DNA from: Stutzerimonas stutzeri | GTDB taxonomy: Bacteria > Pseudomonadota > Gammaproteobacteria > Pseudomonadales > Pseudomonadaceae | Reading direction: 5' to 3' | DNA length: 64,000 bases | Assembly (NCBI RefSeq): GCF_009789555.1 | Contig: NZ_CP046902.1 | Coordinates: forward strand, 3,240,001-3,304,000 | Part shown: positions 9,216-16,456 of the stretch, piece by piece | Numbering within the stretch: the stretch's first letter is position 1 | How the letters are laid out: each line of letters starts with the position of its first letter | Notes under the pieces: model-generated | Database searches by the model: none | What the model was told of the DNA's origin: nothing | What the model saw: only the letters and a program-made list of their open reading frames with translations | Program-made: the position numbers and the translations under genes

Positions 9216-10001
9216 TTACAGGTCTGCCGGCAGTGGTTGCTTCAGCCATTTTTCACTGATCGTGCTCAGGCTGCCGTCCTGCTTGGCCGTCGCGAGGATG
9301 CCGTTGACCTTATCGAGCAGGGCTGGCTCATTCTTGTTCAGGCCAACATAGGTGGGCGAGTTCTTCAGGTTGAGCTTCATTACGGGTACACGCTTGGGAT
9401 TGCGCTCGGCAATCGCCGCCATGACGATGTTGCCGCTGGCGATCAGATCGACCTGCCCGGAAAGATAGGCGGCAATGGTCGAATTGTTGTCCTCGAAGCG
9501 CTTCAGCGTGGCGCCTTTGGGGGCAATGGCGCTTAGCTCGATATCTTCAACGGAACCGCGGGTGACGCTGATGGTGTTGCCCTCCAGATCGTCAAGGCTC
9601 GTGATCTCGGTCTCTTCCGGGCCAAACACGCCCAAGTAGAACGGTGCATAGGCCTCAGAGAAATCGATCACCTGCTCGCGCTCGGCATTCTTGCCGAGGC
9701 TGGAGACCACCAGATCGACCTTGCCGGTCGTGAGGAATGGAATCCGGTTCGTGCTATTGACCGCAGTCACTTCAAGTTTGACGTTCATCTGGTCAGCCAG
9801 CAGCTGCGCGGTATCGATATCCAGCCCGCGCGGCTGCATGTCCGGGCCCACCGAGCCGAACGGTGGAAAGTCCTGCGGCACAGCCACCTTGAGTACACCG
9901 CGTTTGGTGATGTCCTCCAGGCCGTCCGCAACGGCCACGCCGCTTGCCAGCGTTATGCCCAAGCACAGGGCAGAGATCAATGAGCGAGTTGCGTTGAGCA
10001 T
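9216..10001 (-). CDS. Periplasmic amino-acid-binding protein (SBP family 3)
   Basis: A 261-residue protein with a Sec signal peptide (residues 1-24, MLNATRSLISALCLG... ending GVAVADG). After it comes ITKRGVLKVAVPQDFPPFG, the first strand of the SBP_bac_3 fold. The segment LTTGKVDLVVSSLGKNAEREQVIDFS matches the conserved ligand-binding region of GlnH/ArtJ-type proteins. The ATG at 10001 gives a clean signal peptide; the longer frame to 10043 would add a charged, non-cleavable N-terminus. First gene of the importer operon, transcribed divergently from a GntR regulator. It captures an amino acid or related molecule. Confidence 0.9.
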   Translation of the reverse strand: MLNATRSLISALCLGITLASGVAVADGLEDITKRGVLKVAVPQDFPPFGSVGPDMQPRGLDIDTAQLLADQMNVKLEVTAVNSTNRIPFLTTGKVDLVVSSLGKNAEREQVIDFSEAYAPFYLGVFGPEETEITSLDDLEGNTISVTRGSVEDIELSAIAPKGATLKRFEDNNSTIAAYLSGQVDLIASGNIVMAAIAERNPKRVPVMKLNLKNSPTYVGLNKNEPALLDKVNGILATAKQDGSLSTISEKWLKQPLPADL

Positions 10002-10102
10002 GATGAAGCTCCGGTTAGAGGAAAGACGGCATCGGCTTTGCACGCGTCATGCCAGCGGAGTGCCGAGATCCACGTGATGGGTCGGAGCGCGCTGGCTGGT
10101 AC

Positions 10103-10119
10103 GACTGGTCTGAACAGTT
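10103..10119. promoter_or_regulatory. Possible FadR/GntR-family operator
   Basis: The 231-bp region between the leftward importer and the rightward GntR gene contains gactggtctgaacagtt, an imperfect palindrome (ACTGGTC/GAACAGT). It resembles the CTGGTC-N-GACCAG operators of FadR-subfamily regulators. Its position about 100 bp before both start codons suits joint control of both transcription units by the adjacent regulator. This is pattern recognition only. Confidence 0.4.
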
Positions 10120-10232
10120 CAGGCCTGCAGTGATTGCGTTTCGCTCATTTGCGGTGCGCTTTCCAGATGCGGTGCTTCAGTGCGATGCACACCACCGCGA
10201 ATCACTTGGATGTCGTCTTGGCACAGAGCCCC

Positions 10233-10940
10233 ATGCAATCGATCAACCGCGCAGTACCTGAACAGGCGTTCGCCTCGATCCGCCAACTGATAGAGGACGA
10301 CGCCTACCAACCCGGCGATGCGCTGCCGTCGCAGCGTGAGTTGGCCGAGCGCTTCGGCATAAGCCGCGCCTCGTTGCGTGAAGCGCTTTCCTCGCTAAGT
10401 GCCCTGGGACTGGTGCGCATCCAGCCAGGCAAGGGTGTATTCATCCAGGAGCCGCCGACTTCTACGGTAAAGGCCGAACAGGTGCCTGGTTGGCCCTTCA
10501 ACACGCAGGTTTCAGCCGCGGACACCTTTCAGCTGCGTTACGCCCTGGAAGGCTTTGCGGCCAACCTGGCTGCCTTGGTGTTGAACAGCGACGCGCTGGA
10601 CACGCTGAACGATAATGTTGAATCGATGCGTCTGGAGCTACGTGCTCAGGCCTTCGACGCTGCAGCGCAACTGGATTTCGACTTTCACCGCCTGATACTT
10701 GAATCCGCTGGAAATCAGGCAATCCTAGGCATCCTGACCAGCCGCTCCGACATTTACCTAGAAAGCCAGAAGCTGCCGTTCATCCGCCCTGAACGAGCCA
10801 TGGAAACCTGGCAGGAGCACCGGAGGATCCTGCGCGCGCTGTCGCGCCATGCCCCGGCCGCGGCACAAAAGGCCATGCACGCTCACATCCGTGCTGCGGC
10901 GTCGCGAACCGGCATCAGCTTTGCGGGCACGGGCTACTGA
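10233..10940 (+). CDS. GntR/FadR-family transcriptional regulator
   Basis: A 235-residue regulator. The N-terminal winged helix is at residues 15-75, with DDAYQPGDALPSQRELAERF, then GISRASLREALSSLSALGLV and the wing RIQPGKGVFIQ. The C-terminal all-helical FCD ligand domain (about residues 90-225) includes LRYALEGFAANLAA and DFDFHRLILESAGN, whose Asp/His residues bind metal in this subfamily. The open frame begins at 10134, but the ATG at 10233 gives the family-typical N-terminus. Divergent from the amino-acid importer, so it probably represses that operon until an effector binds. Confidence 0.87.
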   Translation: MQSINRAVPEQAFASIRQLIEDDAYQPGDALPSQRELAERFGISRASLREALSSLSALGLVRIQPGKGVFIQEPPTSTVKAEQVPGWPFNTQVSAADTFQLRYALEGFAANLAALVLNSDALDTLNDNVESMRLELRAQAFDAAAQLDFDFHRLILESAGNQAILGILTSRSDIYLESQKLPFIRPERAMETWQEHRRILRALSRHAPAAAQKAMHAHIRAAASRTGISFAGTGY

Positions 10941-11017
10941 TTTCCGGTCCGCGGGCTGAACCCGCTACGGCAGGCTTGAACGCTTGGTCATCTCTACCAA
11001 GGGCCACGCCGCAAATG

Positions 11018-11050
11018 AAAAAGCCGCCCTTGCAGAGACAAGGACGGCTT
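11018..11050 (-). terminator. Rho-independent terminator after tRNA-Leu
   Basis: Read leftward, a ten-base-pair GC-rich stem (GCCGTCCTTG with CAAGGGCGGC, loop TCTCTG) is followed immediately by TTTTT. It starts six bases past the CCA end of tRNA-Leu, so it terminates that transcript. Confidence 0.9.
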
Positions 11051-11055
11051 CCAAT

Positions 11056-11368
11056 TGGTGCCCGAGGCCGGGGTCGAACCGGCACGACCGCGAGGTCGAG
11101 GGATTTTCTTACCACTTCGGCTTTCGCCGCCAACGCACAGCGCTGTTCGTGGTCTGGAGCACGCCTTCACCGTAGCCTTGCGGCCGTAGGTGCCCGCCGT
11201 CTGCTCTCTACACCTTCCCAACGTGTAGGTTGGGCTTGGCTCGGCGTTGGCTCGGATACCAGGGCATCCAGGGCTTTCGCCGAATTTGACGGGCTTCACC
11301 TCTGAGGTTTCCCCTAGAGGGCTCAAATTGTTTAAGTCCCTTGTGTCTACCGATTTCACCACTCGGGC
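11056..11368 (-). tRNA. tRNA-Leu(UAA), interrupted by a group I intron
   Basis: Exon 1 is 11368-11334 (35 nt, GCCCGAG acceptor strand, ending ...GGGACTT). Exon 2 is 11107-11056 (52 nt, beginning AAAATCCCT). Joined, they give an 87-nt tRNA with all Leu features. Acceptor pairing is GCCCGAG/CTCGGGC and the anticodon stem is AGGGA/TCCCT around a CTTAAAA loop, giving anticodon UAA. The long variable arm is CGACC-TCGC-GGTCG, the T arm is GCCGG-TTCGACC-CCGGC, and the 3' CCA is encoded. The interruption falls between U34 and A35. The gene occupies the position after pgsA-tRNA-Gly-tRNA-Cys where an uninterrupted tRNA-Leu is usual in Pseudomonas. It ends at a terminator at 11018-11050. Confidence 0.93.
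11108..11333 (-). ncRNA. Group I self-splicing intron (IC3-like) within tRNA-Leu(UAA)
   Basis: A 226-nt intron starting AAACAATTTGAG and ending in G (the omega-G, 11108). The last exon base U34 can form the required U-G wobble with the internal guide (UUUGAGCCC). Core elements match the Azoarcus tRNA-Ile intron. P4/P5 is the CAAATTCGGCGAAA segment and P4/P6 has CAACGCCGAGCCAAGCC. P7 GAGCA pairs with TGCTC across AGAGAGCAGACGGC and AAGGCGTGCTCCAG, and P8 is CACCTACGGCC-GCAA-GGCTACGGTG. P9 closes with GACCAC and GTGGT. In P7 the Azoarcus pairs are replaced by compensating pairs, which supports real structure. There is no internal ORF, so no homing endonuclease. Autocatalytic splicing is inferred. 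Confidence 0.9.
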
Positions 11369-11521
11369 GTAGTGCTGCTACCACCGCCTACTGGCGCCTA
11401 GCGAGTTCCTGGTTCGCCGAGAGTAACCGTAAAGTTACGTCCTGGCCACTCGCAACCCACTGTTGCCATTGACTTTTCAGCTCAGCCGGCCAATCCAGAA
11501 GTGCTTGACAGGCCAGATTTC

Positions 11522-11556
11522 AAGCCACTTGCATCTACCCGTTTCGCCATCCGGGC
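11522..11556 (-). pseudogene. Degenerate tRNA-Leu 5' half (exon 1 copy)
   Basis: Read leftward from 11556, 35 bases match exon 1 of the intact tRNA-Leu at 26 of 35 positions without gaps (GCCCGGATGGCGAAACGGGT...). Similarity stops exactly where the intron interrupts the intact gene (both end CTT). No matching 3' half (acceptor TCCGGGC, T arm) is found before the intact tRNA begins at 11368. The 150 bases between show no gene; there is a small GTAAC/GTTAC hairpin. It is probably a remnant of a duplicated intron-containing tRNA-Leu or of an integration event at this tRNA. Confidence 0.55.
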
Positions 11557-11726
11557 CGGACGGTAAGCGCGATCTGTTATCGCGGCGCAGGACTATAACC
11601 AGCCACCCGTCGAGGCGCAACCCGAACGGCGCCTGGAGCCACGACGGTACGTATCCCGGAGCCCGCAGGCGCAGAACAAACAACCGCGTCGCGGGATCGC
11701 TCATCGGTGGCGTCACGATCGATGTG

Positions 11727-11921
11727 TCAGGCGCGCCGTCGAATGCCCACGACCAGCCAGAACACCAGCCCAAGGACTGGAAACAGCGCGATGCCGATCG
11801 CCCATAGTGCTTTGGCCCCGACCGTTCGGTCGCTTTTGAAGACGCTGACGATCGCCATCAGGTCCAGCGCAATCACCACCACCGCAACGGCAATCGCGAA
11901 ATAGCTCATCGCATCCGACAT
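11727..11921 (-). CDS. Small membrane protein, PLDc_N (phospholipase D N-terminal-like) family
   Basis: A 64-residue protein with two hydrophobic helices (YFAIAVAVVVIALDLMAIVSVF and ALWAIGIALFPVLGLVFWLV), linked by KSDRTVGAK and ending in basic GIRRRA. This two-helix pattern with the P-LG-FW segment is that of the PLDc_N domain found alone in many Pseudomonas proteins. The ATG at 11921 has a strong SD (GGAGGAGGG). The frame is open far upstream, but that region holds tRNA genes, so the longer version is not real. It sits between tRNA-Cys and tRNA-Leu. Function unknown; inner-membrane location. Confidence 0.8.
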   Translation of the reverse strand: MSDAMSYFAIAVAVVVIALDLMAIVSVFKSDRTVGAKALWAIGIALFPVLGLVFWLVVGIRRRA

Positions 11922-12063
11922 GCAGCCCTCCTCCGTCAACTCATGGATATGAGTCCCGAACGCCTCGCTACAGTTCAATTGCCAGCAAGGGCAGGCGCGC
12001 CACCCTGGCCGCGCACCGCCTGGTGCTTGCAGCCGAATACACCGGAGAAAAAACGCAGGCATA

Positions 12064-12096
12064 AAAAAACCGCTCGCTTGCGCGTGCGGTTTTTTC
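12064..12096 (-). terminator. Terminator hairpin after tRNA-Cys
   Basis: The stem ACCGC...GCGGT with an interior ACGC/GCGA part and GCAA-type loop is flanked by seven A and six T on the plus strand, so it can work in both directions. It lies just after the tRNA-Cys 3' end and would end the tRNA-Gly/tRNA-Cys transcript before the small membrane protein gene. Confidence 0.85.
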
Positions 12097-12101
12097 ATTA
12101 C

Positions 12102-12175
12102 TGGAGGCCGATGTCGGAATCGAACCGGCGTACACGGATTTGCAATCCGCTGCATAACCACTCTGCCAACCGGCC
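12102..12175 (-). tRNA. tRNA-Cys(GCA)
   Basis: A 74-nt tRNA read leftward from GGCCGGTTGGCAGAGTGG. The acceptor strand GGCCGGT pairs with ATCGGCC, the anticodon loop TTGCAAA gives GCA, the T loop is GGTTCGATT and the 3' end is TCCA with encoded CCA. It sits in the same transcript as tRNA-Gly upstream, as in other pseudomonads. Confidence 0.96.
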
Positions 12176-12180
12176 TCAAA

Positions 12181-12211
12181 ACGATGACGCCGCATATCGC
12201 GGCGTCATCGT
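12181..12211. other. Perfect 13-bp hairpin between tRNA-Gly and tRNA-Cys
   Basis: ACGATGACGCCGC and GCGGCGTCATCGT form a perfect 13-bp stem around ATATC. Read leftward it is followed by only TTTT. It lies exactly between the two tRNAs and could act as a processing signal or weak attenuator. Confidence 0.7.
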
Positions 12212-12219
12212 CAACAAAC

Positions 12220-12295
<76 letters not shown>

Positions 12296-12316
12296 ATCGT
12301 CTTGGTGACGGGCGCC

Positions 12317-12344
12317 ATTTTATATCTTCAGCGCCCCCCGTCAA
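12317..12344 (-). promoter_or_regulatory. Sigma-70 promoter of tRNA-Gly/tRNA-Cys
   Basis: Read leftward, TTGACG (12344-12339) and TAAAAT (12322-12317) are separated by 16 bases. They are followed by a GC-rich stretch GGCGCCCGTC typical of stringently controlled stable-RNA promoters. It lies between the pgsA stop and tRNA-Gly. Confidence 0.75.
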
Positions 12345-12364
12345 GCCTTTGATTAAAAAAGTTT

Positions 12365-12931
12365 TTATTTCTTTTCCGTAGGACTGAGGTGGGGCCAGGC
12401 AGCCATCAGGTAATTGACCATCGACCACAGCGTCAGCGCGGCCGCGATAATCAGCAGGGCATACCCAATTCCGACCCAGACGGTCGCCAGCGGCGGGTTG
12501 GCGAGCAGGATCACGAGCGCCACCATCTGCGCAGCGGTCTTCCACTTGCCCAGGTTGGATACGGCCACCTGCGCACGCGCGCCCAGCTCGGCCATCCATT
12601 CGCGCAAGGCCGAGACGACGATTTCGCGCCCAATGATGATGGCGGCCGGCAAGGTCAGCCAGAGGTTTGCATGCTCTTCCACCAGCAGCACCAGGGCCAC
12701 CGCCACCATCAGTTTGTCCGCGACCGGGTCGAGGAACGCACCGAATGGCGTGCTCTGCTTGAGCTTGCGGGCAAGGTAGCCGTCCAGCCAATCGGTGATC
12801 GCTGCAATGGCGAACACGGCGCTCGCGGCGAGATAGCTCCATTGGAAGGGAAGATAGAACAACAGGATGATGATCGGTATCAGCAGTACGCGCAGCACGG
12901 TGAGAATGTTTGGAATGTTCATCGATACCAC
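12365..12931 (-). CDS. pgsA: CDP-diacylglycerol--glycerol-3-phosphate 3-phosphatidyltransferase
   Basis: A 188-residue inner-membrane enzyme making phosphatidylglycerol phosphate from CDP-diacylglycerol and glycerol-3-phosphate, the committed step to phosphatidylglycerol and cardiolipin. The CDP-alcohol phosphotransferase motif (Dx2DGx2ARx8Gx3Dx3D) is seen at residues 41-63 (DWLDGYLARKL ... GAFLDPVADK). There are about four hydrophobic segments. Length and start (MNIPNILTVLRVLLIP) are typical. It lies 25 bp after uvrC on the same strand, the conserved gacA-uvrC-pgsA order, and is followed by the tRNA cluster. Confidence 0.96.
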   Translation of the reverse strand: MVSMNIPNILTVLRVLLIPIIILLFYLPFQWSYLAASAVFAIAAITDWLDGYLARKLKQSTPFGAFLDPVADKLMVAVALVLLVEEHANLWLTLPAAIIIGREIVVSALREWMAELGARAQVAVSNLGKWKTAAQMVALVILLANPPLATVWVGIGYALLIIAAALTLWSMVNYLMAAWPHLSPTEKK

Positions 12932-12956
12932 TGGTCCGCGGATTTAGGAGGAGATT

Positions 12957-14777
12957 CTACTCACTGTGCAGAGCGGCATAAATCGATTCGGCAAGCTTTT
13001 TACTGATCCCCGGCGCTTTGGCAATCTCCTCGAGACTGGCGCGGCAGAGTTCCTGAAGACCACCAAAGTGCTTGAGCAGTTCGCGGCGGCGTTTCGGTCC
13101 GATGCCAGGCACATCCTCGAGTGTCGAGGTCGTGCGCGCCTTTCCACGCCGCGCACGGTGGCCGGTAATGGCGAAGCGGTGCGCTTCATCGCGCACTTGC
13201 TGGATCAGGTGCAGCGCCGGCGAATCACCCGGCAGCGTGAACTCATGCGCGGCGTCGTTGAGATACAGCGTCTCCAGACCCGGCTTGCGCGTAACGCCTT
13301 TGGCCACGCCCAATAGAATCAGCTCCGGCACGGCAAGCTCCTGTAGCACCTCGCGCGCCATGTTGAGCTGTCCCTTGCCGCCGTCGACCAGCAATATGTC
13401 AGGAAGCTTGCCCTCTCCTTCGGCAGCTTTCCTGAACCGCCGGGAGAGCGCCTGGTGCATCGCCGCATAGTCATCGCCAGCGGTCACGCCTTCGATGTTG
13501 TAGCGTCGGTAGTCAGACTTCAGCGGCCCTTCCGGTCCCATTACGACGCAGGACGCCACCGTGGCCTCGCCGCTGGAATGGCTGATGTCGAAGCATTCCA
13601 GCCGTGTAGGCAGCTCGTCCAGATTCAGCGCCTCGGCCAGCGCCTGGAAACGGGCGGCCAGGTGCTGGCGGCTCGCCAGCCGCGCACCGAGGGCTTGCTC
13701 GGCATTGGTCAGGGCCAGTTGTTGCCAGCGCGCCCGGGTTCCGCGCACGCGGTGCGTGATGGTCAATTCCACGTCGCGCAACTCGGCGACCGCGCTGATC
13801 AGCGTGCCGAAGTCTTCATGGACCGTATTGACGATCAGTTCCGAAGGCAGATCGCGCTCCATGGAACTGAGGTAATACTGCTCCAGGAAAGCTTGCAATA
13901 CGTCGCTGACGCTTTCTTCGATGGCCACCTGCGGGAAGAAATTCTTGCTGCCGAGCACCCGCCCGCTGCGCACACTGATGAGGTGCACGCAGGCACCGCC
14001 CGGGCTCACTACAGCCGCGACGATATCGACGTTGCCGCTGCCGCCTTCCATGCTCTGCTGGTCCTGCACCCGGCGCAGTATGCCAATCTGGTCACGAATT
14101 TCGGCGGCACGCTCGAAGTCGAGCGCCATCGCCGCCTTTTCCATGTTCTTTGACAATTCTTCGGCCAGGGCATTGCTGCGCCCTTCCAGGAACATCACGG
14201 AATGCCGGACGTCTTCGGCATATTCCTCGGGATCGACCAGGTTCACGCAGGGGGCCTTGCAGCGTTTGATCTGGTACTGCAGGCAGGGACGCGTGCGATT
14301 GCGGTAGTAGCTGTCCTCGCACTGACGAACGAAGAACGCCTTCTGCAGCAGCCCGAGGCTTTCACGAATCGCGCCGGCACTTGGGTATGGGCCGAAGTAG
14401 CGGCCCGGCTCCTTCTTGGCACCGCGGTGAATGCTGAGCCGAGGAAAGTCTCCGCTCGACAGAAATACGTAGGGGTACGATTTGTCGTCGCGCAACAGGA
14501 TGTTATACGGCGGCCGCCATTGTTTGATCAGCGTCTGCTCGAGCAGCAGGGCTTCGGTTTCGTTCGCCGTAATGGTGGTTTCGACCTGGGCGATTCTCGC
14601 CACCAGCGCGGCGGTTTTCGGCGCCTGCCCGGTCTTGCGGAAATAGCTCGCCAGGCGCTTCTTGAGGTTCTTTGCCTTACCGACATAGAGCAGTTTGGCG
14701 TCGGCGTCGAACATCCGGTAGACGCCAGGGCGCCCGCTGCACGAAGCCAGGAAGGCAGACGAATCGAAGCCGCTCAT
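12957..14777 (-). CDS. uvrC: Excinuclease ABC subunit C
   Basis: A 606-residue UvrC, the dual-incision nuclease of nucleotide excision repair. The N-terminal GIY-YIG domain (GVYRMFDADAKLLYVGKAKN, residues 18-37) makes the 3' cut. The Cys-rich segment with CLQYQIKRCKAPCVN is at about residue 165. The UVR domain for UvrB is at about residues 200-235, an RNase H-like domain for the 5' cut spans about 380-540 (ECFDISHSSGEATVAS, LLVDGGKGQLN), and tandem helix-hairpin-helix motifs end the protein (LEDVPGIGPKRRRELLKHF). Its ATG overlaps the gacA stop (TGATG), the coupling known across gammaproteobacteria. Confidence 0.97.
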   Translation of the reverse strand: MSGFDSSAFLASCSGRPGVYRMFDADAKLLYVGKAKNLKKRLASYFRKTGQAPKTAALVARIAQVETTITANETEALLLEQTLIKQWRPPYNILLRDDKSYPYVFLSSGDFPRLSIHRGAKKEPGRYFGPYPSAGAIRESLGLLQKAFFVRQCEDSYYRNRTRPCLQYQIKRCKAPCVNLVDPEEYAEDVRHSVMFLEGRSNALAEELSKNMEKAAMALDFERAAEIRDQIGILRRVQDQQSMEGGSGNVDIVAAVVSPGGACVHLISVRSGRVLGSKNFFPQVAIEESVSDVLQAFLEQYYLSSMERDLPSELIVNTVHEDFGTLISAVAELRDVELTITHRVRGTRARWQQLALTNAEQALGARLASRQHLAARFQALAEALNLDELPTRLECFDISHSSGEATVASCVVMGPEGPLKSDYRRYNIEGVTAGDDYAAMHQALSRRFRKAAEGEGKLPDILLVDGGKGQLNMAREVLQELAVPELILLGVAKGVTRKPGLETLYLNDAAHEFTLPGDSPALHLIQQVRDEAHRFAITGHRARRGKARTTSTLEDVPGIGPKRRRELLKHFGGLQELCRASLEEIAKAPGISKKLAESIYAALHSE

Positions 14778-15421
14778 CAGTTGATGGTATCGACCATGCC
14801 GTGACGGACCGCGAGCAACGCCAGTTCGACGTCACTGGTGACCGAAAGCTTTTCGTATATGCGATAACGATAGGTATTGACCGTCTTCGGCGACAGGCAG
14901 AGCTTGTCGGAAATGGTCTGGACCTTCTGGCAGTTGGCAATCATCAGGGCAATCTGGATCTCGCGCTCGGAGAGCAGGTCGAAGGGCGATCCGTTGACCT
15001 TCGGCTGGAAGGATTTCAACGCAAGCTGCTGGGCAATCTGCGGACTGAGATAGCGTTGACCGGCGAACACCATGCGGATTGCCTGGATCATTTCTTCGAG
15101 CGCTGCGCCCTTGGTCAGGTAACCGGCCGCGCCAGCCTGCAACAAGCGCGTCGGGAAAGGATCTTCTTCGCAGATCGTGACGGCAATGACCTTGATATCC
15201 GGATGGCTGCGCAGGAGCTTGCGGGTGGCTTCAAGACCGCCGATTCCCGGCATCTTGACGTCCATCAGGACCACGTCCGGTTTGAGTTCGCGCGACTTTT
15301 TGATCGCCGCCTCGCCGGATTCCGCCTGACCGATTACCTGAAGGCCATCGATATCGGCGAGCATTCGGGATATGCCTGTGCGTACCAGATCGTGGTCATC
15401 GACCACTAGCACCTTAATCAA
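14777..15421 (-). CDS. gacA: Global response regulator GacA
   Basis: A 214-residue NarL/FixJ-type response regulator. The receiver domain has acidic pair D8/D9, phospho-acceptor D54 (VVLMDVKMPG) and a K in the TKGA segment. The C-terminal LuxR-type HTH is LLSEREIQIALMIANC then TISDKLCLSPKTVNTYRYRI. GacA is phosphorylated by GacS and activates the Rsm small RNAs controlling secondary metabolism and biofilm formation. The start is TTG (15421-15419) with a GAGGTG Shine-Dalgarno; the unusual start gives the canonical MIKVLVVDDHDLVR N-terminus. It is translationally coupled to uvrC. Confidence 0.97.
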   Translation of the reverse strand: MIKVLVVDDHDLVRTGISRMLADIDGLQVIGQAESGEAAIKKSRELKPDVVLMDVKMPGIGGLEATRKLLRSHPDIKVIAVTICEEDPFPTRLLQAGAAGYLTKGAALEEMIQAIRMVFAGQRYLSPQIAQQLALKSFQPKVNGSPFDLLSEREIQIALMIANCQKVQTISDKLCLSPKTVNTYRYRIYEKLSVTSDVELALLAVRHGMVDTIN

Positions 15422-15654
15422 GCAGACACCTCTTTCAGTGCAAATTCAAAGCTGGCTGGCTGCTCGCTTTCATAAGCCGCGAACTTTATCAAAATTTTTC
15501 CCGGCTGACCCAGACCATCTATCGCAGCATGGCTTGATGCCACTACGTGAGCGCCCTGCTCTTCGGTCGTTCCGGGTGAACGTATCAGGTGGCATTTCAG
15601 TCTGACCCCTTGATCAACATAGACCCTAACCGTCGGTAACGCTTTTGTTTGCAA
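15418..15654 (-). CDS. Doubtful 78-codon ORF upstream of gacA
   Basis: An open frame of 78 codons that ends in TTGA, overlapping the gacA TTG start by four bases, as a coupled gene would. Against it, codon use is not GC3-biased like its neighbours (many AAA, ATA, TTA and AGG codons), no SD is clear, and its start overlaps the beginning of the divergent membrane-protein gene. No family is recognised. It may simply be the gacA promoter and leader region. Confidence 0.2.
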   Translation of the reverse strand: MQTKALPTVRVYVDQGVRLKCHLIRSPGTTEEQGAHVVASSHAAIDGLGQPGKILIKFAAYESEQPASFEFALKEVSA

Positions 15655-16373
15655 GCCTCGTCGCAGCGGTCGTCCTGGCTGCCGTCCACCTGGGCGCAGG
15701 ATACCTGCACAAACTCAATCGCCTGCCTCGCAGTCGCTGGCTTTCGATGGCGGGCGGTGTGTCGGTGGCCTATGTATTCGTGCACCTGCTACCTGAGCTG
15801 GCCCGCGGCCAGGCGGTGATGGACGGTAGCGATTTGGCGCTGCTCAGCTATCTGGAGCATCACGCCTACCTGCTGGCGCTGCTTGGCCTCGCCGCGTTCT
15901 ATGGGCTGGAGCGCGCGATCAAGAAACACCGGAGCGAGCTGCCCGAACACGCGCCATCCCATGCAGGGGTGTTCTGGCTGCACATCGGTGCGTTCGCCAT
16001 CTACAACGGGCTGATCGGCTACCTGTTGATGCACGGCGAGAACAGCAGCCTCACTTCGTTGGTGCTCTATTGTGTCGCGATGGGGCTTCATTTCCTGGTC
16101 AATGACGTCGCCCTTCAGAGCGACCATCAGGAGCTGTTCAGGCGTAGAGGCCGTTGGTTGCTTGCGTTAATGCCGCTGGCTGGGTGGGCGCTGGGGGCCA
16201 CGATCGAGGCATCCGAGCTGGCCGTTTCGGCCCTCACCGCTTTCGTAGGCGGCTCGATCATCCTGAACGTGCTCAAAGAGGAGCTGCCGGAAGAGCGCAA
16301 AAGCCGTTTCGGCGCGTTCATGGTCGGTGTGGCCGGCTATTCGGCCCTGCTGCTCAGCCTTCAAGGTGGCTGA
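15645..16373 (+). CDS. Predicted multipass membrane protein, ZIP-transporter-like
   Basis: A 242-residue protein with about seven to eight hydrophobic segments. HLLPELARG at about residue 47 and the later EHHAYLLALLG and HFLVNDVALQSDHQELF supply histidines and acidic residues within or next to helices, a pattern resembling ZIP-family metal transporters. Similarity to ZIP is weak and by eye. The start is a TTG (15645), because an in-frame stop precedes it by 18 bases and no earlier start exists; an internal ATG at residue 36 is the alternative. It is divergent from gacA and ends 20 bp before the ars promoter. Role unknown. Confidence 0.65.
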   Translation: MFASLVAAVVLAAVHLGAGYLHKLNRLPRSRWLSMAGGVSVAYVFVHLLPELARGQAVMDGSDLALLSYLEHHAYLLALLGLAAFYGLERAIKKHRSELPEHAPSHAGVFWLHIGAFAIYNGLIGYLLMHGENSSLTSLVLYCVAMGLHFLVNDVALQSDHQELFRRRGRWLLALMPLAGWALGATIEASELAVSALTAFVGGSIILNVLKEELPEERKSRFGAFMVGVAGYSALLLSLQGG

Positions 16374-16392
16374 TCGCAGCGGGCGTCAGAGC

Positions 16393-16421
16393 TTTACGTC
16401 ATATACGGCAGACGATATATT
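16393..16421 (+). promoter_or_regulatory. ars operon promoter
   Basis: TTTACG (16393-16398) and TATATT (16416-16421) are separated by exactly 17 bases. The spacer and flanks carry repeated ATATACGGC / ATATTCGGC half-sites, which overlap the promoter as an ArsR operator would. It is the only promoter-like region before arsR. Confidence 0.6.
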
Positions 16422-16456
16422 CGGCCCGACATATGTCTTCCAAGGGCATCCTGCGG

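Noticed and set aside
10994..11362. A 122-codon frame on the minus strand starting MVKSVDTRDLN
   Set aside because: It is the tRNA-Leu and its intron read as protein; this start is a familiar false ORF from tRNA-Leu genes.
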